Of a DNA stretch of 64,000 nucleotides, positions 8,186 to 16,492 are shown piece by piece (the first letter of the stretch is position 1; each line of letters starts with the position of its first letter). The DNA is from Sulfuritalea sp. (GTDB taxonomy: Bacteria; Pseudomonadota; Gammaproteobacteria; Burkholderiales; Rhodocyclaceae), in NCBI GenBank assembly GCA_023229685.1, contig JALNYT010000001.1:620001-684000 (forward strand), read 5' to 3'. Below the pieces are notes generated by a model. It did no database searches and had not been told where the DNA came from. It saw only the letters and a program-made list of their open reading frames with translations. The position numbers and the translations under genes are program-made.

Positions 8186-8506
8186 ATGAAAATACTTTTC
8201 GTCTTGCTGTCGTCCCTGTTTTCCCTGTGCGTCTGGGCTGCGAATGCCGAAGTCGCCCTCGTCATCCGCGACCACCGCTTCGAACCCGCGGAAGTACGCG
8301 TCCCCGCCGGCCAGAAGATCAAGCTGGTGGTGCACAACCAGGACACTACCCCCGAGGAATTCGAGAGCCACGAACTCAACCGGGAAAAACTGATCGCGCC
8401 AGGTACCAAGGCCAACATCTTCATCGGCCCCCTCAAACCGGGCCGCTATCCTTTCTTCGGCGAGTTCAACGAAAAGACGGCGCGCGGCGCCGTCATCGCG
8501 GAGTAA
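8186..8506 (+). CDS. Periplasmic cupredoxin-like protein of an FTR1 iron-uptake operon
   Basis: The product is a 106-residue exported protein with a signal peptide ending near Ala18-Ala19 and one cupredoxin-type beta-sandwich (EVRVPAGQKIKLVVHN, then PGTKANIFIG and PGRYPFFGEF). Family knowledge links such single-domain proteins (the FtrB type, or the N-terminal domain of EfeO) with FTR1 permeases, where they handle periplasmic iron. The mature chain has no cysteine, so a classical type-1 copper site cannot form; the His in the VVHNQD and ESHELN segments and several acidic residues are candidate ligands. It is the first gene after the Fur-controlled promoter, 6 nt before the permease gene. Confidence 0.8.
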   Translation: MKILFVLLSSLFSLCVWAANAEVALVIRDHRFEPAEVRVPAGQKIKLVVHNQDTTPEEFESHELNREKLIAPGTKANIFIGPLKPGRYPFFGEFNEKTARGAVIAE

Positions 8507-8512
8507 CCCCAA

Positions 8513-9337
8513 ATGCTCGGCTCAGCCATCATCGTCTTCCGCGAAGCCCTGGAAGCCGCATTGATCATCGGCATCATCGCGGCCGCGACGCGCGGCATGC
8601 AGGCGCGCAACTTCTGGCTGCTCACCGGCATCAGCGCCGGCGTCGTCGGGTCCCTGATCGTGGCCTCACTGACTGGACAGATCGCCGAACTGGCAGAGGG
8701 CGCCGGTCAGGAATTGTTCAACGCCGGAATCCTCGGACTTGCCGCCGCGATGCTGGCCTGGCACAACATCTGGATGGCCCGCCACGGCATGCAACTGGCC
8801 AGGGATGCCAAACAACTGGGGCAGGACGTCACTTCCGGAAACCGCGAAATGTCCGCGCTGGCTGCGGTTGTGGCCCTCGCTATCCTCCGCGAGGGCTCGG
8901 AGACTGCCCTCTTCCTCTATGGCCTGCTCACGGGCGGTGGAGAAACATTGGCTACTGTCCTCGGCGGTGGCGCCATCGGCCTATTCCTCGGCACTCTCGC
9001 GGGCTACGGGCTTTACGCCGGCTTTGTTCGAATTCCTACCCGCATGTTTTTTGCGGCCACCAGCGGCCTCATCCTCCTCCTTGCCGCCGCCATGACCAGC
9101 CAGGCCGCTCGCTTTCTGGTTCAGGCCGACGTCCTGCCCAGCCTTGCCACGCCGCTGTGGGACACCTCGTGGCTGCTCGACAACGCCTCGCTCGCTGGCC
9201 GCTTCCTGCACACACTCGCCGGCTATGAAGCCATGCCGTCAGGCATTCAGGTGGTGTTCTATTCCGCCACCCTGATACTCATTCTGGCTGGCATGCGCGT
9301 CTTCCGCGTCCGGTCGCCGTCTACCGCCATCCAATAA
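8513..9337 (+). CDS. FTR1-family high-affinity iron permease
   Basis: This 274-residue membrane protein has seven or so hydrophobic segments and both signature motifs of the FTR1/EfeU family: FREALEAALIIGII at residues about 9-22 and LREGSETALFLYGLL near residue 125. The glutamates of these REXXE motifs bind iron in the family. Its place between a periplasmic cupredoxin-like protein and an outer-membrane protein, all behind a Fur box, supports import of iron across the inner membrane. The EfeB peroxidase and FtrD ferredoxin seen in related systems are absent here. Confidence 0.93.
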   Translation: MLGSAIIVFREALEAALIIGIIAAATRGMQARNFWLLTGISAGVVGSLIVASLTGQIAELAEGAGQELFNAGILGLAAAMLAWHNIWMARHGMQLARDAKQLGQDVTSGNREMSALAAVVALAILREGSETALFLYGLLTGGGETLATVLGGGAIGLFLGTLAGYGLYAGFVRIPTRMFFAATSGLILLLAAAMTSQAARFLVQADVLPSLATPLWDTSWLLDNASLAGRFLHTLAGYEAMPSGIQVVFYSATLILILAGMRVFRVRSPSTAIQ

Positions 9338-9348
9338 AAGGCAATCAA

Positions 9349-10083
9349 ATGAAATCCTATGCACCGTTCCTGGTTGCAGCAGCGTTGTTGAGCCCGCATT
9401 TCGCCCACGCCGGTCCTGCCGACTATGTCTACACCCCCACCGTCGACTACGGCGAGAAGGAAATCGACTTCAAGACGGGCACCGCCCGCAAAGGCGACGA
9501 CCCCCGTGAATCCGCCGCCAGCATCGGCTTTGGTTACGGCGCCACGGAATGGTGGTTCACCGAGTTCTACCTGAAGTACAAACGCGAAAACAACGAAAGC
9601 ACCAAGTACGATGCGATCGAGTGGGAAAACAAGTTCCAACTCACCGAGACCGGCAAGTACCCCGTAGACGTCGGTTTCCTGCTGGAAGTCGAACGCCCGC
9701 AGAATCATGCCGAAGGCTGGGAGGTCAAGTGGGGACCGCTGTTCCAGACCGAGTTCGGCAAGATCCAGATCAATGCCAATGCCTTGTTCGAACGCAGCTA
9801 CCGAACCGAAAACCCAAGCCAGACCAGCTTCCTCTACCAGTGGCAGGCGAAATACCGCTGGCTGCCGCAGTTCGAGTTCGGCCTCCAGGGTTTCGGCGAA
9901 TTGGGCAAGTGGGACCAGTGGGCGGAAAGAGACGAGCGCATGCATACGCTCGGTCCCGCTGTCTTCGGCAAGCTATCGGTCGGCAATCACCAGGCCATCA
10001 AGTACAACGCTGCCTGGCTGCTGGGAGCATCGAAGGCGGCACCGGATCATACCTTCCGCATGCAGGTTGAATACGAGTTTTGA
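9349..10083 (+). CDS. Outer-membrane beta-barrel protein in the iron operon (unknown function)
   Basis: I do not recognise a named family. The protein has a signal peptide (MKSYAPFLVAAALLSPHFAHA), and the mature part of about 220 residues alternates hydrophobic and polar residues in strands rich in Trp, Tyr and Phe. It ends in EYEF, the terminal aromatic residue expected of an outer-membrane barrel. It starts 11 nt after the FTR1 gene, so it is probably co-transcribed from the Fur-regulated promoter. A role as a pore or docking protein for iron delivery to the permease is inference from position only; it has no TonB box or plug domain that I can see. Confidence 0.6.
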   Translation: MKSYAPFLVAAALLSPHFAHAGPADYVYTPTVDYGEKEIDFKTGTARKGDDPRESAASIGFGYGATEWWFTEFYLKYKRENNESTKYDAIEWENKFQLTETGKYPVDVGFLLEVERPQNHAEGWEVKWGPLFQTEFGKIQINANALFERSYRTENPSQTSFLYQWQAKYRWLPQFEFGLQGFGELGKWDQWAERDERMHTLGPAVFGKLSVGNHQAIKYNAAWLLGASKAAPDHTFRMQVEYEF

Positions 10084-10153
10084 ACCTGAGCCGATTCGAA
10101 CGACGAGCACAGTTCGATTAGACGCGGCTTTCTCCAATCCTCCGCGGTGAGGT

Positions 10154-11008
10154 TCAGGGGAGGTCGGGCCGCTCGCCCATCGTCTCGCCAAGACGGATCG
10201 GGCGTTGCGGGGCCCACTCCGCGTTGAACTTCAGGCTGTTCCTTGGAAACAGCATCACCACGGTTGATCCAAGCAGGAAGCGACCCATCTCCTCGCCCTG
10301 TCTGAACAGCAACTGCTGATCGTCGTAGCGCCATTCGCGCACATGCCCCGGGCGCGGCGGATTCACGATGCCATGCCATACGGTGGCCATGCTGCCGACA
10401 ATGGTGGCGCCGACCAGTGCAAGCACAAACGGGCCATGCGCCGACTCGAACACGCAGACCACGCGCTCGTTGCGGGCGAACAGGCCGGGCACGCCGCGCG
10501 CCGTGACAGGATTGACGGAGAACAGCTCGCCGGGCACGTGAATCATGCGCAGCAGACGTCCCTCACAGGGCATGTGAATCCGGTGATAGTCCTTCGGGCT
10601 CAGGTAGAGCGTGGCGAAACTGCCGTCCTCGACTTGCGCCGCCAGTTCGCCGTCGCCACCAACTAGGGCGATCGTCGAATAGCGATGGCCCTTGGCCTGA
10701 ACAATCTGGTCGCGCTCGATGGCGCCGAACTGACTGATGGCCCCGTCCACCGGGCAGATGAAATCGGACGAAGCCAGCGGCCGCGCGCCGGCCTTCAGCG
10801 GCCGCGTGAAAAACTCGTTGAAACTCTCGTAGCTGGCGATATCGGGATTGGCCGCCTCGCTCATATCGACGCCATAGCGGCCGACAAACCAGCGGATCAC
10901 GCTCGTCGTGAGCCCTCCCGCACGGGCCGTGGCGAATTTGCCGGCGAGAACCGTCAGCGCCCGCTTGGGCAACAGATATTGGGAAACTACGGCAAGACGC
11001 TCGGACAC
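10154..11008 (-). CDS. psd: Phosphatidylserine decarboxylase proenzyme
   Basis: Psd converts phosphatidylserine to phosphatidylethanolamine at the inner membrane and self-cleaves at a conserved serine to form its pyruvoyl cofactor. The cleavage motif LGST occurs near residue 249, and the YHRIHMPCEG motif lies mid-protein. The frame is open back to 11059, but a perfect TATAAT at 11036-11041 lies downstream of that start. I therefore choose GTG 11008, which gives an N-terminus (SERLAVVSQYLLPKRAL) like known Psd proteins and 284 residues. Confidence 0.93.
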   Translation of the reverse strand: MSERLAVVSQYLLPKRALTVLAGKFATARAGGLTTSVIRWFVGRYGVDMSEAANPDIASYESFNEFFTRPLKAGARPLASSDFICPVDGAISQFGAIERDQIVQAKGHRYSTIALVGGDGELAAQVEDGSFATLYLSPKDYHRIHMPCEGRLLRMIHVPGELFSVNPVTARGVPGLFARNERVVCVFESAHGPFVLALVGATIVGSMATVWHGIVNPPRPGHVREWRYDDQQLLFRQGEEMGRFLLGSTVVMLFPRNSLKFNAEWAPQRPIRLGETMGERPDLP

Positions 11009-11035
11009 GATGAATACCGCTGGCAGAGGGTCCAG

Positions 11036-11041
11036 ATTATA
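11036..11041 (-). promoter_or_regulatory. psd -10 element
   Basis: TATAAT on the minus strand lies 27 bp before the GTG start of psd; the matching -35 is weak. It implies a very short leader and decides the psd start. Confidence 0.55.
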
Positions 11042-11094
11042 CCGGCCCGCCTTCTGCAACCTTCCGGGGCGTCAGTCTGGCTAAGGCAGTCGCG

Positions 11095-11529
11095 TCAGCA
11101 CCGATCGTTCTTCACGCAAATCACGGGGATTTTCGCCAGGTGCAGGACCTTGAGTGTCACTGACCCCAGCATCAATCCCGAAATTGCTCCGAGCCCGCGC
11201 GGCCCCATGATGATGTGGTCGCACTCCAATTCGTCCGCCAGCGCCAGCAGCGCTTCGCCCGTATCGCCGAATCTGACGTGTGTCTGATAGACAATCCCCT
11301 CCTCATCCAGCGCGTGGAGTACCGGCTTCAGCGCAACGTGAGCCTGAACCGAAGGGTTTTCCTCGACCGTCTCGGGTTCCATGCCCCGCGTCGCCCACTC
11401 AAACGGTTTCGGCTGAATGTTGGCCACATGAATTGCCAGGGCGCCATACTGTTTGACGAAGTCGATAACATACCTTGCCGCCTGGAAGGCAGAATCCGAA
11501 CCATCTATCGGCAAAAGAACACTACGCAT
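11095..11529 (-). CDS. Universal stress protein (UspA family)
   Basis: A 144-residue single Usp domain begins MRSVLLPIDGSDSA, the typical first strand and loop. It ends with the nucleotide-binding pattern MGPRGLGAISGLMLGSVT, close to the G-2X-G-9X-G(S/T) motif of ATP-binding Usp proteins. Such proteins are cytoplasmic stress regulators. It follows the TerC-Usp fusion gene with a 9-nt gap on the same strand, so the two are probably one transcript and give the cell two different Usp domains. Confidence 0.92.
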   Translation of the reverse strand: MRSVLLPIDGSDSAFQAARYVIDFVKQYGALAIHVANIQPKPFEWATRGMEPETVEENPSVQAHVALKPVLHALDEEGIVYQTHVRFGDTGEALLALADELECDHIIMGPRGLGAISGLMLGSVTLKVLHLAKIPVICVKNDRC

Positions 11530-11538
11530 CCCTGTTCT

Positions 11539-12810
11539 TCAGTCTGCTGCAGCGAAAAACATGAATGCCAGCAGCGCGCCGATACCGGCCGGAATGCCAT
11601 AGCGCTCCACTCTCGAGACCCCATCGCCCGCGATCACCTCGACCGGAATCAACGTCAGTTCGAGTACCTTGTTGGTGACCGAATCCTCCAGCATCCGCGT
11701 CAGCGAATTCTTGCGTGCGGTGCTCATCACGATGTGGTCGCATTTAAGCTTGTGTGCAGTATCCGAAATAAGCTTTGCCTTGTCACCTACCTCGGTGTGC
11801 AGCGCATAGGGCACGCTGTGTTTATCCAGCAGCCGAGTCGCCGCCTTCATGGCCTTCGCTGCCTCGTCGCGATGGTAAGCATCACGGCTCTTCTTGCTGA
11901 TAAACCGCGCAATGTGCCACGAGAATGGCGGCTGGACGTTTAACAGATGAATTTCCAGCGCTGGATTCTTCGTGAACTCCCTGATGACGTGCTGCACCGC
12001 AAACCGCGAATTGCGGGAGCCGTCGATCGGGACAAGTATCTTCAACATGGTCTTCCCTCCTTTGACGTCATTCGAGACTGATGCTTGACTGCCGCGCTGC
12101 TGTGAGAAGCTGGCAATTCTTGCGCTGATTCTCGACTCCAGCCGGCGGTGGTTCTGGACGAAGCCTGCCCACAGCACGCCGAACAGGATCACGACGTACA
12201 GGGCCGGCGTGATCAAACTGCGGACAGACAGAAACTCCTTGAGGTAAGGCTCGGCCGAAATCATCTTGGCTGCGGTCAGGGCGAGCACCCCCGCACCCAG
12301 GTACACGAATCCCGGAAAGCGTTCCACGAACCGCAGCAGCATCGTGCTGCCCCACACCACGATCGGGATGCTGATCAGCAGTCCCATGATGACCAGCAGA
12401 AAGCTTCCCTGCGCAGCGCCGGCCACCGCCAGCACATTGTCCAGCCCCATCACCATGTCGGCCACCACGATGGTCCTGATCGCACCCCAGAAGGTGCTGG
12501 CAGAACTGGCCCTGGCTGCGCTGCCGTCGCCATTTTCAGGCAGCAGCAACTTGTAGGCGATCCAGACCAGCATCACCCCGCCCGCAAACAGCAGCCCCGG
12601 TATCCTGAGCAAGTAAACCACGATCAGGGTGAGCACGCTGCGCGTCACGATCGCACCCACCGTGCCCCACAGGATCGCCTGCCGCTGCCGGTGCCGCGGC
12701 ACGTTGCGCGACGCCAGCGCAATGACTATGGCGTTGTCGCCGGCGAGTACCAGGTCGATGACGACGATCGCCACAAGCGCCGAGAGAAACTCCATGCTGA
12801 TCAGTTCCAC
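11539..12810 (-). CDS. TerC/YjbE-family membrane protein fused in frame to a universal stress domain
   Basis: One uninterrupted frame of 423 residues encodes two proteins normally separate. Residues 1 to about 225 are a TerC (YjbE-type) integral membrane protein with hydrophobic helices and the family acidic motifs DLVLAGDNAIVIALA and DMVMGLDNVLAVAG; TerC proteins are linked to manganese or other metal export and tellurite resistance. A 30-residue basic linker follows, then a Usp domain from about residue 255 (MLKILVPIDGS). A further hydrophobic C-terminal tail (GIPAGIGALLAFMFFAAA) could anchor it. GTG 12810 is chosen for its GAGGAG ribosome site; ATG 12795 is the alternative. A strong internal ribosome site precedes Met255, so a separate Usp may also be made. 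Confidence 0.82.
   Translation of the reverse strand: MELISMEFLSALVAIVVIDLVLAGDNAIVIALASRNVPRHRQRQAILWGTVGAIVTRSVLTLIVVYLLRIPGLLFAGGVMLVWIAYKLLLPENGDGSAARASSASTFWGAIRTIVVADMVMGLDNVLAVAGAAQGSFLLVIMGLLISIPIVVWGSTMLLRFVERFPGFVYLGAGVLALTAAKMISAEPYLKEFLSVRSLITPALYVVILFGVLWAGFVQNHRRLESRISARIASFSQQRGSQASVSNDVKGGKTMLKILVPIDGSRNSRFAVQHVIREFTKNPALEIHLLNVQPPFSWHIARFISKKSRDAYHRDEAAKAMKAATRLLDKHSVPYALHTEVGDKAKLISDTAHKLKCDHIVMSTARKNSLTRMLEDSVTNKVLELTLIPVEVIAGDGVSRVERYGIPAGIGALLAFMFFAAAD
12048..12063 (-). promoter_or_regulatory. Internal ribosome-binding site for a stand-alone Usp inside the TerC-Usp frame
   Basis: AAAGGAGGG (12055-12063) lies 6 nt before ATG 12046-12048, in frame with the TerC reading frame upstream. 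Initiation here would give a 169-residue Usp with the hydrophobic tail. The site is stronger than that of the upstream TerC start. Confidence 0.75.
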
Positions 12811-12856
12811 AAGACCGACTCCTCGATACCGGATACCAACAATAGCTCCCGGACGC

Positions 12857-12905
12857 CATATAGACAAATCGATTATTATTGCCAATCCATTCGGCAAAAC
12901 CGAAT
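12857..12905 (-). promoter_or_regulatory. terC-usp promoter with LysR-type inverted repeat
   Basis: On the minus strand TTGGCA (12880-12885), a 17-bp spacer and TATATG (12857-12862) form a promoter for the TerC-Usp gene. Three bases upstream of the -35 is a perfect inverted repeat, ATTCGG-CAAAA-CCGAAT (12889-12905), which contains the T-N11-A signature of LysR-type regulators. It lies in the 116-bp gap shared with the divergent nhaR gene, so NhaR is the obvious candidate to bind it. Confidence 0.7.
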
Positions 12906-12926
12906 AGTCATGGAGGGCACTGGCCA

Positions 12927-13856
12927 ATGAGCTCGCTGAACTACAAGCACCTGTACTACTTCTGGGTGGTTGCAAAGGCCGGCGGGATTGCGCGCGCAAG
13001 CGAACGCCTGCATCTGACGCCGCAGACTGTCAGCGGCCAATTGAGCTTGTTCGAGAGTACGTTGGGCTACAAACTCTTTGACCGTGTCGGGCGTCACCTG
13101 GAGATTTCCGATATGGGACGGCTGGTGCGGAGCTATGCCGACGATATATTCGCGTTGGGCGAAGAACTGGAAGGAGTCATGCGCCGCCCGGCGGAAAGCC
13201 GCATGCCGCAGTTCAGGGTGGGGGTTTCCGATGCCGTGCCGAAATCAGTTGCCTACCGGCTTCTGGAACCGGCGGTACGCATGCCGGAACCACCCTGCAT
13301 CGTCTGCCGGGAAGGAAAGCTTGCCAGCTTACTGGCCGAGCTCGCAGTCCACCGGCTGGACATCGTGATTGCCGACAGCCCCATGTCGTCCGCCGTCAGC
13401 GTTAAGGGTTTCAGCCACTTGCTCGGAGAGTCGGGCCTGACGTTCTTCGCCACCGTGGAATTGGCGAGGAAGCACCGGGGCCCATTTCCGTATTGCCTGG
13501 ACGGCGCACCAATGCTCTTGCCAGGCGAGGATGTCGCGGTACGCGCACGCCTGAAGCAGTGGTTCGAGAAACTGCAGATCCATCCGCGGGTTGTTGGGGA
13601 ATTCGATGACGGCGCCTTGCAAAAAGCCTTTGGTCAGGGCGGCGTTGGCATTTTTGCAGCACCTTCCGCAATCGCAAAGGAAGTGGGTCAGCAGTATGGG
13701 GTGGAGGCAATCGGCCATACCGGCGAGGTAACCGAGCAGTTTTACGCCATTTCCGTCGAACGCCGACTGACCCATCCGGCGGTAATCGCAATCAGTTCGT
13801 CGGCAAGGCAGCAGCTGTTTCCCCAAAGTACCCGCCGCAAGAGCGGTTCCCGGTAA
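12927..13856 (+). CDS. nhaR: LysR-type transcriptional activator NhaR
   Basis: The protein of 309 residues starts MSSLNYKHLYYFWVVAKAGG and continues with a winged helix-turn-helix (LHLTPQTVSGQLSLFE), closely like NhaR of E. coli. The later segments HRLDIVIADSPM and VVGEFDDGALQKAFGQGGVGIF also match NhaR rather than general LysR proteins. NhaR senses sodium and activates nhaA. ATG 12927 has GGAGGG upstream; the longer open frame to 12879 is not needed. A CPA1 antiporter gene lies downstream on the opposite strand and the TerC-Usp gene is divergent; either could be a target. Confidence 0.88.
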   Translation: MSSLNYKHLYYFWVVAKAGGIARASERLHLTPQTVSGQLSLFESTLGYKLFDRVGRHLEISDMGRLVRSYADDIFALGEELEGVMRRPAESRMPQFRVGVSDAVPKSVAYRLLEPAVRMPEPPCIVCREGKLASLLAELAVHRLDIVIADSPMSSAVSVKGFSHLLGESGLTFFATVELARKHRGPFPYCLDGAPMLLPGEDVAVRARLKQWFEKLQIHPRVVGEFDDGALQKAFGQGGVGIFAAPSAIAKEVGQQYGVEAIGHTGEVTEQFYAISVERRLTHPAVIAISSSARQQLFPQSTRRKSGSR

Positions 13857-13942
13857 CAGAAGGAACGGATGGAATACCACCGGCAGGCAGCAGTTGGCTG
13901 CGTGTCGCCGGAGAGCCCGGCCGTCGCTCGGGCAAGGCTATC

Positions 13943-14824
13943 TCACCGGCCTTGCGCCGACAGCGCGGCGATGCGCTCTTCCATGCTCGGGTGGCTGGCA
14001 AACAGCGACATCCAGCTCGAACCCCCGGCAATGCCGGAACTGGCCAGACTCTTCGGCAGCGGCTCGACCACCATTCCACCCAGGCGCTGCAGAGCCGCCA
14101 TCATCGGCCGCGGCGAGCCCATCAGGCCGGCAGCGCCGGCGTCGGCGCGGAACTCGCGCTGGCGCGAGAACCAGGCGACGACGATGCTGGCCAGAACACC
14201 GAACAGGATGTCGCAGATGATCACGGTAATCATGTAGCCGATGCCGGGGCCAGAGGACTGGCTGTCGCCGCGGCGCAGGAAGCTGTCGACCAGATAACCG
14301 ACAATGCGCGAGAGGAAAATGACGAAGGTATTCACTACCCCCTGGATCAGGGTCAGAGTCACCATGTCGCCGTTGGCAACGTGGCTGACCTCGTGCGCCA
14401 GCACCGCTTCGATTTCCTCCTTGCTCATGCTTTGCAGCAGGCCGGTCGATACCGCAACCAGGGAATTATTCCTGCTCGGACCGGTGGCGAACGCATTGGG
14501 ATCGCCTTCGTAGATGGCCACCTCGGGCATCGCCAGTCCGGCCTGGGAAGACAGCTTGCGCACGGTTTCCACCAGCCAGAACTCGGTCGAGGTCTCCGGG
14601 CTCTCGATGATGCGCGCGCCGGTGGACCACTTGGCCATGAACTTCGACATGAACAAAGAAATGAAGGCGCCGCCAAAACCCATGATGCCGGCGAAACCGA
14701 GCAACAGACCCATATTGAGGCCGTTGGCGGTCAGGTAGCGGTTCACTCCCAGCACGCTGGCGGCGATGGACAGCACCAGCATCACGGCAAGGTTGGTGAC
14801 GAGGAACAGGATGATGCGTTTCAT
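13943..14824 (-). CDS. htpX: Membrane zinc metalloprotease HtpX
   Basis: HtpX degrades misfolded membrane proteins together with FtsH. This 293-residue protein has two N-terminal membrane helices (about residues 4-28 and 35-58), the zinc motif HEVSH at 134-138, two more hydrophobic segments near 155 and 195, and a downstream FRADAGAAGLMG segment that supplies the third zinc ligand region. The length equals that of E. coli HtpX. It is transcribed away from its own 150-bp upstream gap and is convergent with nhaR. Confidence 0.96.
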   Translation of the reverse strand: MKRIILFLVTNLAVMLVLSIAASVLGVNRYLTANGLNMGLLLGFAGIMGFGGAFISLFMSKFMAKWSTGARIIESPETSTEFWLVETVRKLSSQAGLAMPEVAIYEGDPNAFATGPSRNNSLVAVSTGLLQSMSKEEIEAVLAHEVSHVANGDMVTLTLIQGVVNTFVIFLSRIVGYLVDSFLRRGDSQSSGPGIGYMITVIICDILFGVLASIVVAWFSRQREFRADAGAAGLMGSPRPMMAALQRLGGMVVEPLPKSLASSGIAGGSSWMSLFASHPSMEERIAALSAQGR

Positions 14825-14976
14825 TGCGGTTCTCCCGGGGAAAGCGTAATTGGCAAACGCGCGATCAAAGCGCGTGCGCCTGCATAGATGCAGCGATTCT
14901 TCGAAAGTTCAAGCCCCCTCCGCTTCGGGGCGCGAGTTGCCGGCCCGCCTCTTCGCTGCCGCCCTCTGGACGATAA

Positions 14977-16305
14977 TTATTGTACGATTGCCAGTTTTCT
15001 TGACCACCAGGGTGTGATTGCCGGCAGCAAGGTCAGGGTCCAGATGACCACCCATGCAGTCAGCGGCATCAGCAGGGTCAGCTCCGGAAACTGGGCAACG
15101 GTAATTACCGCCAGCACTACCGGTATTACGCCGGTCTCCCGCACGATGCTCATGAAGAGCTTGTCCTTCATGTTGAGGCTGGTCGGCAGCATGGACAGCA
15201 TGACGGCCACTGGCCTGGCGACGAGTATGAAAACGGCCGACACCATGAGGCCGAGGACAGCGGTATCCCACAGTTCGCCCAGCGCAACAAAAGGACCGAC
15301 CATCATGAAGATCGTCGGCTTGGCAATACTCTCGATCTTTATCTCCATGGTGTGCAGCGTGGTATGAAAGTAATCCTTGCCATGGTTGTAATTGGCCAGC
15401 AGACCGGCAACAAAGGCCGCCAGAAACCCGTTGCCGTGAATGACTTGTGCCAGCAGGAAAGTAACCAGCGGAATGGCCAGCACAATCGCAAAATCGTAGG
15501 TGGTCTCGCCCACGTCACGTTCATTATCCCGCGACTTGTAAACTTCGTAGCCGTACATTGCACCCCAGCCTATGACACCGGCTATTGTGCCAAACAAGAA
15601 TTGCCCCCCCAGATTCAGCATGTTTTCCGCGCTGAACAATCCGGAAACCAGGCCGCCCAATGTATCCACCGACGTGCCGGCCAGAACCATCGATGCGACG
15701 GCGGCGGTAAAGATGGCGCCAACGGCATCGTTAAGGGCGCTTTCCGCGACTGAGATACTGGAAAGTCGCTTGTACTCATCCTTGAAGACAATCCTTTTCA
15801 GGGTCGGGATCAGCGCCGCCGGATCAGTGGAGCCGAGAATGGCCGCCAGCAGGGCAGCGGTTTTGCCATTGAGCCCAAGCGCCATCAAAATGGGGAACAT
15901 GACGAAGAACGTGATGAGATAACCCACCACCGCAATCATCACGGTAGGAAAGGCAATTTTGACGAGGTCATTCCTGTCAAGTTCGTCACCGCCGCCTTTC
16001 AGGATGATGGCAGCGAGTGCGGTACACACCACCACGGCAAGCATGATCTGCGCTGCAATGGGCGCCAATGCATCGTGCAGGACAATGCCCACCAGAAGCT
16101 GCAAGGTGAAGTTGGGGAAAACCGTGCCTTCGGCCGATTTGCTGCACGCCCAGCCGAACCCCAAAAACAGTCCCATGCACCACAATGAATTTGCGATGGC
16201 CGCCTCGGTACCCCCAAGCTGGGCCAGACGTTCAAGAATCGCCGGAGCCGTGCGATTCAACAGGAAAGCAACAACAAACAGGCCGGCAATTCTTGCGTAG
16301 TTCAT
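14977..16305 (-). CDS. Na+(K+)/H+ antiporter, CPA1 family (NhaP-like)
   Basis: This 442-residue protein has about twelve hydrophobic segments. The ion-binding core of CPA1 antiporters is visible as ILGSTDPAALIPTLK and SVAESALNDAVGAIF; the ES...ND pattern is the family hallmark. It would exchange cytoplasmic sodium or potassium for protons across the inner membrane. With nhaR and htpX nearby it makes a plausible salt and alkali stress neighbourhood. Substrate specificity cannot be read from the sequence. It has no C-terminal regulatory domain. Confidence 0.85.
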   Translation of the reverse strand: MNYARIAGLFVVAFLLNRTAPAILERLAQLGGTEAAIANSLWCMGLFLGFGWACSKSAEGTVFPNFTLQLLVGIVLHDALAPIAAQIMLAVVVCTALAAIILKGGGDELDRNDLVKIAFPTVMIAVVGYLITFFVMFPILMALGLNGKTAALLAAILGSTDPAALIPTLKRIVFKDEYKRLSSISVAESALNDAVGAIFTAAVASMVLAGTSVDTLGGLVSGLFSAENMLNLGGQFLFGTIAGVIGWGAMYGYEVYKSRDNERDVGETTYDFAIVLAIPLVTFLLAQVIHGNGFLAAFVAGLLANYNHGKDYFHTTLHTMEIKIESIAKPTIFMMVGPFVALGELWDTAVLGLMVSAVFILVARPVAVMLSMLPTSLNMKDKLFMSIVRETGVIPVVLAVITVAQFPELTLLMPLTAWVVIWTLTLLPAITPWWSRKLAIVQ

Positions 16306-16492
16306 AGTGTCGTTTCTTGGTCAGAATGCGTGGGTCAAGAAGTTTCAGGGAAGCTCTCGGCGCCGAGAAACTTGCCGTAGCGCAGACGGCGTGGCAAAAC
16401 TTTATCAATCATGAGCGATAAAGCGGCAATCCGAACGGTGTCATTGTACCCATGACGCCCGCCTGATCGTTGCCGCACGGTATGATCTCCCC

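Noticed and set aside
11009..11059. Upstream ATG extension of psd
   Set aside because: The TATAAT at 11036-11041 lies downstream of it and the extra residues do not resemble Psd proteins.
12811..12926. yybP-ykoY manganese riboswitch before the TerC gene
   Set aside because: The 116-bp gap holds a promoter and a LysR-type repeat; I see no room or conserved motif for the riboswitch.
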